DNA of 17,958 nucleotides from JBBQXK01 sp038251625 (GCA_038251625.1 JBBSBE010000079.1:1-17958); one strand, 5' to 3'; positions 1-7,625 are shown, counted from the first letter of the stretch. The notes: generated by a model from the letters alone, not told the origin. A program made the numbers and translations.

Positions 1-2
1 AG

Positions 3-605
3 GCGTTCCTGGGGTATATGCGCAAGCGCCATTCGGTGCGGCAGTATTCCACCCGTCCGGTGCCGGAGGCCGTGATCACCGCCTGCATCGCGGCGGCAGG
101 CACCGCGCCCTCGGGGGCGAACCATCAGCCGTGGCATTTCGCAGCCATCGCCGACCCTGCGATGAAGGCCCGCATCCGCGCGGCGGCGGAGGACGAGGAG
201 CGGGCGTTTTATGCGGGTGGCGCGGGGGACGAGTGGCTGGCGGCGCTGGAGCCGATCGGGACGGGGGTCGAGAAGCCGCATCTGACCGATGCGCCCTGGC
301 TGATCGTGGTCTTTGCGCAGCGCTATGGGATGACCGAGGACGGGACGCGCTACAAGAATTATTATGTGCCCGAAAGCGTGGGGATCGCGACCGGGTTCCT
401 GATCGCGGCCCTGCATCACGCGGGGTTGGTGTGCCTTGAGCATACGCCGAACCCGATGAAGTTCCTGCCCGGCCTCTGCGGGCGCCCCGAAAGCGAGAAG
501 GCCGTGATGATCCTGCCCGTGGGCTATCCCGCCGAGGATGCCACCGTGCCTGCGGTGGCCAAGCGGAAGAAACCGCTGGACGCGATCCTGACCGTCTTTC
601 GCTGA
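3..605 (+). CDS. Nitroreductase family protein (5'-truncated by window edge)
   Basis: This is an FMN-dependent nitroreductase-fold oxidoreductase. What is visible is the N-terminal FMN-phosphate motif RHSVRQYS, the stretch TAPSGANHQPWHF typical of the iodotyrosine-deiodinase-like branch, and the helix GIATGFLIAALHHAGL found in the family core. The physiological substrate cannot be read from the sequence. The reading frame stays open to the window edge, and the residues before the ATG at 18 (AFLGY) match the family's usual pre-motif segment. The real start is therefore probably upstream, and about 15-25 residues are missing. The stop is TGA at 603-605. A short GC hairpin follows, and fadH lies 142 bp downstream on the same strand. 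Family assignment is firm; the precise activity is unknown. Confidence 0.85.
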   Translation, partial: AFLGYMRKRHSVRQYSTRPVPEAVITACIAAAGTAPSGANHQPWHFAAIADPAMKARIRAAAEDEERAFYAGGAGDEWLAALEPIGTGVEKPHLTDAPWLIVVFAQRYGMTEDGTRYKNYYVPESVGIATGFLIAALHHAGLVCLEHTPNPMKFLPGLCGRPESEKAVMILPVGYPAEDATVPAVAKRKKPLDAILTVFR

Positions 606-615
606 AGCGTCACGG

Positions 616-635
616 GGGGGCTGTCTGCCCCCTTT
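616..635 (+). terminator. Possible weak intrinsic terminator after the nitroreductase gene
   Basis: A 6-bp perfect stem GGGGGC/GCCCCC (616-621 with 627-632) closes a 5-nt loop and is followed by only three T residues. The stem can be extended by G-U pairs. It sits 11 bp after the nitroreductase stop and well before fadH. The T tract is too short for certainty, so read-through into fadH is possible. Confidence 0.35.
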
Positions 636-747
636 GGCCCCCGCTGGCGGCCCCGGGGAGGCGCATCGGGCGGCGGTGACGCTGCGTTTGGCGGTGACAG
701 CGCGGGCCCGACGGGGCAGGGTGGCCGGGCTTTTGGGGAGGCTTGCC

Positions 748-2754
748 ATGGATTATCCGCATCTTTTCACGCCGCTGGACCTTGGGCATGTGACCCTGCC
801 GAACCGGGTTCTGATGGGCTCGATGCACACAGGTCTTGAAGAGACGGGCGACTGGAACCGGGTGGCGGAGTTCTATGCCGCGCGGGCGCGCGGGGGCGTG
901 GCGCTGATGGTGACGGGCGGGATGGCGCCGAACCGCGAAGGGGGCGTCTTTCCCGGTGCGGCGGGGCTTTTTACCGGCGCCGATATCGCGAACCACCGGA
1001 TCGTGACCGACCGGGTGCATGACGCGGGCGGGCGGATCGCCATGCAGATCCTGCACGCGGGGCGCTATGCCTACGGGCCGGAGTGTGTGAGCGCGTCGGC
1101 GATCAAGTCGCCGATCAGCCCGTTCCCGCCGCGCGCGCTGGATGAGGCCGGGATCGAAAAGCAGATCGCCGATATCGCCACCGCCGCCGTGCGGGCGCGG
1201 GAGGCGGGGTATGACGGCGTGGAGGTTATGGGAAGCGAGGGGTATTTCCTGAACCAGTTCCTTGTGCGCCACACGAACAAGCGCACGGACGGTTGGGGCG
1301 GCGACTATGCCAATCGGATGCGGCTGCCGGTCGAGGTGGTGGGCCGTGTGCGCGCGGCGGTGGGGTCGGATTTCATCCTGATCTACCGGATCAGCCTGAT
1401 CGACCTGATCCCGGACGGATCGACCTGGCCCGAGGTGGTGCAGCTTGCGAAGGCGGTTGAGGGTGCGGGGGCCTCGATCCTGAACACCGGGATCGGCTGG
1501 CACGAGGCGCGGGTGCCGACGATTGCCACATCGGTGCCCCGCGCGGCCTTCACTTGGTTGACCGGGCGGCTGCGCCCCGAGGTTGCGATCCCCGTCATCA
1601 CGTCGAACCGGATCAACACGCCGGGCGTGGCCGAGGGGATTCTGGCCGCCGGGCAGGCAGACATGGTGTCGATGGCGCGTCCGTTCTTGGCGGATGCAGA
1701 TTTCGTGGCCAAGGCGAAGGCGGGGCGGGCGCGGGATATCGCCCCCTGCATCGCCTGCAATCAGGCCTGCCTTGACCATACGTTTTCGGGCAAGCTGACC
1801 TCCTGCCTTGTGAACCCGCGTGCCTGCCACGAGGTCGAACTGGCCTACACCCCCACCGCCACACCCCGCCGCATCGCGGTGATCGGCGCGGGTGCGGGCG
1901 GCATGATGGCGGCGACCGTTGCGGCAGAGCGCGGGCACCGCGTGACGCTGTTCGAGAAGGCGGGCGAGGTGGGGGGGCAGTTGAACCTTGCGAGGCAGGT
2001 GCCGGGGAAAGAGGAATTCCACGGCCTTGTGGAGTGGTTCGCGCACCGGCTGGACGCGGCGGGCGTGGAGGTACGCCTCAATACGGCGCCCGAACCGCAG
2101 GATCTTGCCGGATATGACGCGGTCATCGTGGCCACAGGGGTGATCCCGCGCGATCCCGCGATCCCGGGGCAGGACACGGCGCTTGGCTACGCCGATGTGC
2201 TGCGCGGGGCGCCGGTGGGCAAGCGCGTGGCCATCGTGGGGGCCGGGGGCATCGGTTTCGATGTGGCCGAGTTTCTGGTGCATCAGGGCCATAGCCCGAC
2301 CGAGGATCTGGCGCTCTGGCGCCGCGAATGGGGCGTGGGCGATCCGGCCGATACGGCGGGCGGCCTTGCCCCCGCAGGCCCGCAGCCCGAACCGCCCGCG
2401 CGCGATGTCTATCTGTTGCAGCGCAAGGCCGAAAAGCCGGGGCGGGGGCTTGGCAAGACGACGGGCTGGATCCATCGCGCGGCGCTTGCCATGAAGGGCG
2501 TGACGATGCGCGGCGGCGTGGCGTATGAGGCCATCTCGGCCACCGGCATCCGGCTTGGCACCAGCGATGGCCCCGAGGATCTGGCGGTCGACACGGTTGT
2601 GCTTTGCGCGGGGCAGGTGCCCAATCGCGCGCTTTCGGATGCGTTGACCGCCGCCGGGATCGCACACCACCTGATCGGCGGGGCCGATGTGGCCAGCGAG
2701 CTTGATGCCAAGCGCGCCATCGATCAGGGCGCGCGGCTGGCCGCGCGCCTCTGA
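748..2754 (+). CDS. fadH: NADPH-dependent 2,4-dienoyl-CoA reductase
   Basis: FadH reduces 2,4-dienoyl-CoA intermediates during beta-oxidation of unsaturated fatty acids, using FMN, FAD and a 4Fe-4S cluster. The product is 668 residues, close to E. coli FadH (about 672). An N-terminal Old-Yellow-Enzyme-type TIM barrel spans about 1-330 and carries Tyr166 (EGYFLNQF) and His252 (GIGWHEARVPTI), the same positions as the E. coli catalytic pair. The cluster cysteines are C334, C337, C341 and C353. A Rossmann FAD motif (VIGAGAGG) starts near 378 and an NADPH motif (IVGAGGIGFD) near 496. The frame is open upstream to 634, but I chose ATG 748 because GGGGAGG (735-741) sits 6 nt before it and the barrel begins there (MDYPHLFTPLDLG). 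It converges on the EF-hand gene. Related proteins include other dienoyl-CoA/trimethylamine-dehydrogenase-like enzymes, but the active-site match favours FadH. Confidence 0.93.
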   Translation: MDYPHLFTPLDLGHVTLPNRVLMGSMHTGLEETGDWNRVAEFYAARARGGVALMVTGGMAPNREGGVFPGAAGLFTGADIANHRIVTDRVHDAGGRIAMQILHAGRYAYGPECVSASAIKSPISPFPPRALDEAGIEKQIADIATAAVRAREAGYDGVEVMGSEGYFLNQFLVRHTNKRTDGWGGDYANRMRLPVEVVGRVRAAVGSDFILIYRISLIDLIPDGSTWPEVVQLAKAVEGAGASILNTGIGWHEARVPTIATSVPRAAFTWLTGRLRPEVAIPVITSNRINTPGVAEGILAAGQADMVSMARPFLADADFVAKAKAGRARDIAPCIACNQACLDHTFSGKLTSCLVNPRACHEVELAYTPTATPRRIAVIGAGAGGMMAATVAAERGHRVTLFEKAGEVGGQLNLARQVPGKEEFHGLVEWFAHRLDAAGVEVRLNTAPEPQDLAGYDAVIVATGVIPRDPAIPGQDTALGYADVLRGAPVGKRVAIVGAGGIGFDVAEFLVHQGHSPTEDLALWRREWGVGDPADTAGGLAPAGPQPEPPARDVYLLQRKAEKPGRGLGKTTGWIHRAALAMKGVTMRGGVAYEAISATGIRLGTSDGPEDLAVDTVVLCAGQVPNRALSDALTAAGIAHHLIGGADVASELDAKRAIDQGARLAARL

Positions 2755-2758
2755 TCGT

Positions 2759-2791
2759 CCGGGGCACCCGAGGGGGACGTGGATGCCCCGG
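2759..2791. terminator. Inverted repeat between convergent fadH and the EF-hand gene
   Basis: CCGGGGCA (2759-2766) and TGCCCCGG (2784-2791) form a perfect 8-bp dyad with a 17-nt spacer, between the convergent stop codons at 2754 and 2800. The position suits a shared bidirectional terminator. There is no T tract on either side, so intrinsic termination is not certain. Confidence 0.35.
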
Positions 2792-2799
2792 CACACGGA

Positions 2800-3048
2800 T
2801 CACCCGGCTGGCGTGATCACACCGCCCGCGATTGCGGCGGAAAGCTCGTCATAGCTGACGGCGCCATCGGCGTTCGCGTCGATGGTGGCATAGGTCTCTG
2901 GCGTCAGATCGGGCACGGCCGCCGTGATCTCTTCCATCGACCAGCTGCCATCGCCGTTTGCGTCCGGAACGCTCGACGCATCCTGCGCGAGCACCGGCAG
3001 CGCGGCGACTGCCATCGCGGCGACAAGCGGGAAAGTCCTGACTGTCAT
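2800..3048 (-). CDS. Small secreted EF-hand (calcium-binding) protein
   Basis: This is an 82-residue protein with a predicted signal peptide (about residues 1-21: a hydrophobic run AAMAVAALPVLA, then QDASS). It is therefore probably exported to the periplasm or beyond. The mature part holds two EF-hand loops. The first is DANGDGSWSMEE (residues 29-40), with Asp, Asn, Asp and the terminal Glu in place. The second starts at D57 (DANADGAVSYDE, 57-68). Two hands in one chain is the usual functional unit for Ca2+ binding; the partner or purpose is not evident. ATG 3048 is supported by a strong AGGAGG site (minus strand, 3062-3057). The frame extends upstream to 3234 without coding character. A 14-bp perfect inverted repeat (3062-3095) touches this ribosome-binding site. 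The gene is divergent from a LysR regulator. Confidence 0.85.
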   Translation of the reverse strand: MTVRTFPLVAAMAVAALPVLAQDASSVPDANGDGSWSMEEITAAVPDLTPETYATIDANADGAVSYDELSAAIAGGVITPAG

Positions 3049-3061
3049 CTCGATCTCCTCC

Positions 3062-3095
3062 TTGGAAACGAAGGCGTGGATGCCTTCGTTTCCAA
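3062..3095 (-). promoter_or_regulatory. Perfect 14-bp inverted repeat in the 5' leader of the EF-hand gene
   Basis: TTGGAAACGAAGGC (3062-3075) and GCCTTCGTTTCCAA (3082-3095) are exact reverse complements separated by 6 nt. Read on the minus strand, the second arm ends in the bases that run into the AGGAGG ribosome-binding site of the EF-hand gene. In RNA this would be a stable 14-bp stem abutting the site and sharing its outermost bases. There is no T tract, so it does not look like a terminator. It could be an RNA element limiting or protecting translation initiation, or a DNA operator. Confidence 0.7.
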
Positions 3096-3382
3096 AGCTG
3101 GGGCGACCCGGGCCAATGCGCCAGAGGCGCGGCCCCTGCACCGCAAAACGCGCCGGAATGCTGCCGGAAGCGGGCGAGTCGTGGCACGGTGTTCCGCCGA
3201 CGGTCGGTGGCATGGCTGCATACCGCCGCATCATCCGGCGCCCTTGGGCACGCCACCGCCGCTTTCTTGCCGCGAACCGTGCCAGAGAATTCCCCAGCGT
3301 TGTCGCCCCCCCGCCCCTATCTCGCCTGATTTCGGGATCAATCAGTCAGGACGAACCCGGGTTGCCGGGCAAGGGGATGCGA
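3096..3382. other. Divergent intergenic region between EF-hand and LysR genes
   Basis: I see no convincing gene here, although frames on both strands stay open by GC bias. The region must hold the promoters of the EF-hand gene and the LysR gene. I could not identify clear -35/-10 pairs for either. The dyad at 3326-3345 is listed separately. Confidence 0.5.
3326..3345. promoter_or_regulatory. Dyad upstream of the LysR gene, candidate operator
   Basis: CTGATT (3326-3331) and AATCAG (3340-3345) form a perfect interrupted palindrome with an 8-nt spacer, 37 bp before the LysR start. LysR-type regulators usually bind interrupted dyads of about this size near their own promoter, so this is a candidate autoregulatory site. 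That is inference from position only. Confidence 0.35.
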
Positions 3383-4288
3383 ATGGACCGACTGACCGAG
3401 ATGGAAGCCTTTGCAATGGTCGTTGACCAGGGCGGCTTCACGGATGCCGCCAAGAAGATGGGCATCTCGAAATCCGCAGTGTCCAAGCATGTCTCGGCGC
3501 TGGAGGCCCGCCTTGGCGCGCGCCTTCTGAACCGCACCACCCGCCGGGTATCGCCCACCGAAATCGGGCTTGCCTACTATGATCGCGCGCGCCGTGTGCT
3601 GAACGATGCGGGCGAGGCGGATGCGCTTGTCACTTCGATGCAATCGGCCCCGTCCGGCCTTCTGCGCATTTCGGTGGCCACTGATTTCGGGGTGAATCTG
3701 CTGTCACCGATCCTGGGGGATTTCCTGCTGGAATACCCCGATATCACCGTGAACATGGTGCTGAACAACCGCTATGTAGAGCTGATCTCGGAAGGCTTCG
3801 ACATGGCGATTCGCGTGGGCGATCTGGAAGATTCCAGCCTCCGCGCGCGCAAGCTGACCGAGACGGCCAAGCGCATGATCGCCTCGCCCTCGTACTTTCA
3901 GAAGTTTGGCCGCCCGATGAAGGTGGACGACCTTAACACCCACAAATTGCTGCATTATTCCAATCAGGCCAACGGCAACGTCTGGCGCGTGCCCACGCCC
4001 TCAGGCGAAAAGCGGCAGGTACGGACGGCGGGCTGGCTGACGGTGAACGATGGTCAGTCGCTGCTGAATGCGGCCATCTCGGGCCTTGGCATCGCCTATC
4101 TGCCGTCATTCCTCTACGCCGATGCGATGCGTCAGGGGCTGGTGGAAGAAGCCATACCCGGCCTTCCGGTCGAAATCCTCGGCATCTATGCCGTCTATCC
4201 GCCGGGCCGGTTCACCCAGCCCAAGGTGCGCGCGTTCATCGACTTTCTGGCCCGGCGCTACAGCGACAAGGGCCCCGACAGCTGGTGA
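3383..4288 (+). CDS. LysR-family transcriptional regulator
   Basis: This is a 301-residue regulator of normal LysR length. The winged helix-turn-helix is at residues 1-60 (GGFTDAAKKMGISKSAVSKHV holds the recognition helix). It is followed by the linker helix and the periplasmic-binding-like effector domain (about 90-295). The sequence style (MDRLTEMEAF..., SVATDFGVN...) resembles the CrgA/DmlR/AaeR-like branch. The effector and targets cannot be read from sequence. Two in-frame ATGs lie at 3377 and 3383. AAGGGG (3371-3376) has proper spacing only to 3383, so that start is chosen. It is divergent from the EF-hand gene, which is a possible target, and converges on the OmpA-domain gene with a 4-bp gap. 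Confidence 0.9.
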   Translation: MDRLTEMEAFAMVVDQGGFTDAAKKMGISKSAVSKHVSALEARLGARLLNRTTRRVSPTEIGLAYYDRARRVLNDAGEADALVTSMQSAPSGLLRISVATDFGVNLLSPILGDFLLEYPDITVNMVLNNRYVELISEGFDMAIRVGDLEDSSLRARKLTETAKRMIASPSYFQKFGRPMKVDDLNTHKLLHYSNQANGNVWRVPTPSGEKRQVRTAGWLTVNDGQSLLNAAISGLGIAYLPSFLYADAMRQGLVEEAIPGLPVEILGIYAVYPPGRFTQPKVRAFIDFLARRYSDKGPDSW

Positions 4289-4292
4289 TCCG

Positions 4293-5273
4293 TTACGGGG
4301 TCGAGGTGACCACCACCTCAACCCGCCGGTTTGCCTGTCGGCCCTCTTCCGTCGCGTTGCCCGCGCGTGGTGCCAGATACCCCACGCCCTCGGCCGCGAC
4401 CTGTGTGCCCGGCACGCCGTAGCGGCTGACCAACCGTTCGCGCACGGATTGCGCACGGGCGCGGCTGACCTGGATATTGGCCGCCAATCCACCCGACGCA
4501 TCCGTATGGCCGACCAGTGCCACGGTAGTCGAAGGATTGGCCTTCAGCCATTCTGACAACGCGGCAAGCGAGGGATAGGGGCTGTCGGCCAGCGCGGTGC
4601 CGCCGGTGGGAAACTCAAGATCGGGAAGCTGCGCCACCCCATCCCGCGCCAGTGCAACGCTGATCCCGGGTGGCGGCGCGCCTGCTGCCGAAAGGGTGGT
4701 GGACGGGCCGTCGCCCGTCGTCAGTGCGGGCGCAGGCAGGATCGTGCCTTCGGCGGGCGTGGCGGCGAAAAGCGTGTCACTGCCCCCCTCGGACGGGCGC
4801 ACCTCGACCATCTGCACGAACCCCGCGCTGGCCGAACGGCTGACCAGAAGGGCCACGGCCTCTTGCCCCCGTGCTGCGCTCAGAAAGCGGAAATCGCCAA
4901 GGTCCACGTGCATGTCGGGCTCGGGCAGCACACCGATGCCGAAACGAAAATCGAACCCGCCGCAGGCTTCCGTCTCGCATTCAAAAAGGATGGCGTACCC
5001 GTCCGCGTCCAGTTGCGCCCGCAACGCCTGCATCATCGCCAGCGTGGGCGTTCCCGGCGCATCGATCCGCCAGGCCTGCGTCTTCACAGCGCCTTCGATC
5101 ACGCGGGCCGGAATGGCGCCACCCGCAAAGGCCCCGGTGGGCAGGCGGTAGCTTGCCAGCGGCTCTGTCAGATCTGCCGTGCCTTGTGCGGGCGCCGGAA
5201 ACTCCAGCGTCAGCGCGGCCGCAGCGGTGCCTGCGGTAACCATCAGCACAGCAAGAAGGAAGGGTTGTTTCAC
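4293..5273 (-). CDS. OmpA-domain (peptidoglycan-binding) envelope protein
   Basis: This is a 326-residue exported protein. It has a signal peptide (hydrophobic residues 5-20, LLAVL...GTAAAA), an unrecognised N-terminal region of about 190 residues with two cysteines (C99 and C104), a Pro/Ala-rich linker, and a C-terminal OmpA-like domain (about 215-323). That domain shows GHTDASG (D258) and the VSRARAQSV helix (R273), equivalent to the Asp and Arg that hold diaminopimelate in OmpA/Pal proteins. It ends in GRQANRRVEV. It probably anchors something to the cell wall. The start is taken as GTG 5273, because the signal peptide begins there and the preceding gene stops 20 bp upstream; there is no strong ribosome-binding site, so translation may depend on coupling. 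It is the last gene of the 6720-4293 operon. Confidence 0.82.
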   Translation of the reverse strand: MKQPFLLAVLMVTAGTAAAALTLEFPAPAQGTADLTEPLASYRLPTGAFAGGAIPARVIEGAVKTQAWRIDAPGTPTLAMMQALRAQLDADGYAILFECETEACGGFDFRFGIGVLPEPDMHVDLGDFRFLSAARGQEAVALLVSRSASAGFVQMVEVRPSEGGSDTLFAATPAEGTILPAPALTTGDGPSTTLSAAGAPPPGISVALARDGVAQLPDLEFPTGGTALADSPYPSLAALSEWLKANPSTTVALVGHTDASGGLAANIQVSRARAQSVRERLVSRYGVPGTQVAAEGVGYLAPRAGNATEEGRQANRRVEVVVTSTP

Positions 5274-5293
5274 CTGCTCTGGCCTCTGCGGGC

Positions 5294-6001
5294 TCACTTC
5301 ATCCGGTAGTGGTAGTGTCCCACACCTTGCATCCCGAAGGAAGCATAGAGCCGCCGTGCCCCCTCGTTGGCCTCGGTCACCACAAGCGACAGCGTGCTGG
5401 CCCCCGCGCCTTGCGCCCACTCTGCGGCGGCGCGCAAGATGCGGTGCGCGGTTCCCTGCCGTCGCAGCGTCTGCGGCACCTCCAGCGCGTGCAGCATCGC
5501 CACATCGCCGGCCAGCGCCACAAAGGCCGCGCCCGCCGCCCGGTCGCCCGTGCGGCCAAGGATCGCCACGTGCGGGCCTCTGGCGCGCGCCATCACGGCC
5601 AGCCGTGCGGGGCCGATCCCGGCGTCGGCCCAGATGTCTGCCGCGATCTGCAGGGGGGGCCAGTGCGCAAAGGCCTCCATCGGACCCGGCGGCGGCGCAA
5701 AGGCAGAAAGCGGGGCGGCATAGCCCACCACAGGATCGACGATCCGGTAGCCGCGCGCCGCAAGGGCCGCATCCAGCGCCGCCTCGCCCGCCCGTATCTG
5801 GAAGAGCGGCTCTTGCCCCATGGCCGCCATTCCGGCCTCGGCGGCGTCAAGGTCGCCCTCTTCCCACGCCCCTTCTGCGGTGGCCGCACTGACCCGCTTG
5901 CCGCCGCCCTGCCCGTCGCGCAGGCAGAAAGGCCCGGTACGATGCACCGCGGCAGGGGGCCATGTCGCCTCCATCACCGCGTAGAGGGCTTGCGGCGTCA
6001 C
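5294..6001 (-). CDS. GNAT-family N-acetyltransferase
   Basis: This is a 235-residue acetyl-CoA-dependent acyltransferase-fold protein. The C-terminal half has the GNAT signature: the beta4/alpha3 element EVPQTLRRQGTAHRIL (R180, R181, Q182, G183, A185 form the pyrophosphate loop) and the later VVTEANEGARRLYASFGM motif. The N-terminal half is poorly conserved and may be a degenerate second GNAT-like domain. The substrate is unknown. The start codon is GTG at 6001, which overlaps the TGA of the upstream CinA-like gene (GTGA, 5998-6001) and implies translational coupling. An alternative start would be the ATG ten codons in. It is the middle gene of the CinA-like/GNAT/OmpA operon. Confidence 0.85.
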   Translation of the reverse strand: MTPQALYAVMEATWPPAAVHRTGPFCLRDGQGGGKRVSAATAEGAWEEGDLDAAEAGMAAMGQEPLFQIRAGEAALDAALAARGYRIVDPVVGYAAPLSAFAPPPGPMEAFAHWPPLQIAADIWADAGIGPARLAVMARARGPHVAILGRTGDRAAGAAFVALAGDVAMLHALEVPQTLRRQGTAHRILRAAAEWAQGAGASTLSLVVTEANEGARRLYASFGMQGVGHYHYRMK

Positions 6002-6720
6002 CCGCCGAACAGCGCGGCAAGCCGCAGCATCGCGCCGTCGATCCGCGCGCCGTCGGTGCCGCGGATCACAAGGTTCGTGCCATGCGCGCCGTTGCGGATG
6101 AAGGGGTAGGACCCCATGGCGAGGTCGGGATAGTCCGCCGCCAGCGTGGCGAACCCTTCGGCGATCTCGCCCTCGCCCCGGTTGACCTGCAACGACTGGC
6201 TGAGCAGGGGCGAACCGCCCGTCAGCGTCGGCAGTACACTGGCCACCATCGCCTGAAAGATGTTGGGTACCCCGGCCATCACGTGCACGTTGCCGATGGT
6301 GAACCCCGGCGCCACCGACACCGGATTGTCGATCAGCACCGCGCCATCGGGGATGCGCGCCATCCGTTGCCGGGCTGCGTTGAACTCCATCCCCGACCGC
6401 GCGTAATGCGCGGCCAGCAGCGCCATCGCATCGGCCCGGTGCGTGATCCCCACGCCGAAGGCCGCCGCAATCGCATCGGCCGTTATGTCGTCATGCGTGG
6501 GGCCGATGCCGCCACTGGTGAACACATGGTCCCACGGCCCGCGCAAGCCGTTCAGCGCCGCCACGATGGCAGACGGGTCGTCGGCCACTACCCGCGCCTC
6601 CATCAGCCGGATGCCATGGCGCGTCAGTTCACCTGCCAGATAGTGGGTGTTGCTGTCGCGCGTCCGCCCCGACAGGATCTCGTCGCCGATCACCAGCATT
6701 GCCGCCGTTGGATTGGTCAT
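5998..6720 (-). CDS. CinA N-terminal-like molybdopterin-binding-fold protein
   Basis: This is a 240-residue stand-alone domain of the CinA/MoaB/MogA fold (the family often annotated competence/damage-inducible protein A). The diagnostic motifs are MLVIGDEILSGRT (residues 8-20) and TSGGIGPTHDDIT (68-80). No C-terminal nicotinamide-nucleotide amidohydrolase domain follows, so it should not be called full-length CinA. In family members this domain can act as an ADP-ribose/CoA pyrophosphatase or bind pterin; which applies here is unknown. Two ATGs exist, 6732 and 6720. I chose 6720 because a GGAGG (minus strand, 6730-6726) lies 5 nt upstream, and a predicted promoter would start transcription close to 6736. 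It is the first gene of the operon and divergent from map. Confidence 0.86.
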   Translation of the reverse strand: MTNPTAAMLVIGDEILSGRTRDSNTHYLAGELTRHGIRLMEARVVADDPSAIVAALNGLRGPWDHVFTSGGIGPTHDDITADAIAAAFGVGITHRADAMALLAAHYARSGMEFNAARQRMARIPDGAVLIDNPVSVAPGFTIGNVHVMAGVPNIFQAMVASVLPTLTGGSPLLSQSLQVNRGEGEIAEGFATLAADYPDLAMGSYPFIRNGAHGTNLVIRGTDGARIDGAMLRLAALFGG

Positions 6721-6742
6721 GCCCGCCTCCATTCACGGCTCC

Positions 6743-6771
6743 GGTATAGGGGTGCGCCCGCCTCTGGCCAA
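6743..6771 (-). promoter_or_regulatory. Candidate sigma-70 promoter for the CinA-like operon
   Basis: On the minus strand TTGGCC (6771-6766) and TATACC (6748-6743) are separated by exactly 17 nt. Each matches four of six consensus bases. Transcription would begin about 15 nt before the ATG at 6720. It is the clearest promoter-like pair in the divergent map/cinA-like region. Confidence 0.45.
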
Positions 6772-6799
6772 TCCCCGCTTCGCCGATTATGTAACGGGC

Positions 6800-7609
6800 A
6801 TGATGGACGAAACCCGGGGCCGCATCACACGCGATGGTATCCGCATCTATGAAGATGCGGATTTCGCGGGCATGTCTGCCGCAGGCCGCGTGGCGGCCGA
6901 GATCCTTGACGCCGTGGCGCCGCTGGTGGTGCCCGGCACCACGACCGAGGCGCTGAACGACTTCGTCACCGCCGAGGTCGAGCGTCGCGGCGTCATCTCC
7001 GCCACCATCGGCTACAAGGGCTATCGCCATGCGTCGTGCATTTCGGTGAACCACGTCGTCTGCCATGGCATTCCGGGGCCGAAGGTGCTGAAGGATGGCG
7101 ACATCCTGAACATCGACGTGACGGTGATCGTGGACGGCTGGTTCGGGGACACCAGCCGGATGTATGTGGCCGGTGCGATGCCCCGCAAGGCAGCGCGTCT
7201 GGTGCAGGTCACCCACGACGCGCTGATGAAGGGGATCGAGGCGGTAAAGCCCGGCGCCACCTTCGGCGACATCGGCCATGCCATCCAATCCTATGTCGAG
7301 GCGAACCGGATGAGCGTGGTGCGCGATTTCTGCGGCCATGGCCTTGGCCGGGTGTTCCACGCGCCCCCGAACGTGCTGCACTACGGGCGTCCGGGCACCG
7401 GCGCGGTGCTGGAGGAAGGCATGTTCTTCACCATCGAGCCGATGGTGAACCTCGGTCGCCCCGAAACCAAGGTGCTGGCCGATGACTGGACGGCGGTGAC
7501 GCGCGACAAATCGCTGAGCGCGCAGTTCGAGCATTCGGTTGGGGTAACGGCAACCGGTGCCGCGATCTTTACGCTTTCCCCTGCGGGCATGTTCTATCCC
7601 ACCTCCTGA
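6800..7609 (+). CDS. map: Type I methionine aminopeptidase
   Basis: Map removes the initiator methionine from nascent proteins in the cytoplasm. The 269-residue product has the pita-bread fold with all five dinuclear-metal ligands in the expected order: D106 (ILNIDVTV), D117 (WFGDTSRMY), H180 (FCGHGLG), E213 (TIEPMV) and E244 (AQFEHSV). The substrate-site histidine is in VVCHGIP. Length fits the short type I class without an N-terminal extension. The start is uncertain between adjacent ATGs at 6800 and 6803; neither has a good ribosome-binding site, and the frame is open far upstream. The family's N-terminus begins close to here (RDGIRIYEDADFAGM). The alpha/beta-hydrolase gene follows after 16 bp and is probably cotranscribed. 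Confidence 0.92.
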   Translation: MMDETRGRITRDGIRIYEDADFAGMSAAGRVAAEILDAVAPLVVPGTTTEALNDFVTAEVERRGVISATIGYKGYRHASCISVNHVVCHGIPGPKVLKDGDILNIDVTVIVDGWFGDTSRMYVAGAMPRKAARLVQVTHDALMKGIEAVKPGATFGDIGHAIQSYVEANRMSVVRDFCGHGLGRVFHAPPNVLHYGRPGTGAVLEEGMFFTIEPMVNLGRPETKVLADDWTAVTRDKSLSAQFEHSVGVTATGAAIFTLSPAGMFYPTS

Positions 7610-7625
7610 TCGCTGAAAGGGCTGC

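Noticed and set aside
610..2796. A 728-codon open frame antisense to fadH
   Set aside because: It is a GC-bias shadow. Its translation is rich in Arg, His, Pro and Gly with no domain, while the plus strand encodes an intact FadH with all catalytic residues.
3064..3091. GGAAAC-N17-CGTT as an EcfG-type general stress promoter of the EF-hand gene
   Set aside because: The -35 element carries an extra A compared with GGAAC, the match is a by-product of the inverted repeat, and transcription would begin within or right beside the ribosome-binding site. It is kept only as a minor alternative in the finding.
3048..3234. N-terminal extension of the EF-hand gene to an upstream ATG at 3234
   Set aside because: The extension would put about 60 non-conserved residues before a clear signal peptide and would run through the inverted repeat and the strong AGGAGG site at 3057-3062.
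6721..6732. ATG at 6732 as start of the CinA-like gene
   Set aside because: That ATG overlaps the GGAGG that serves the ATG at 6720, and the candidate promoter would leave almost no leader.
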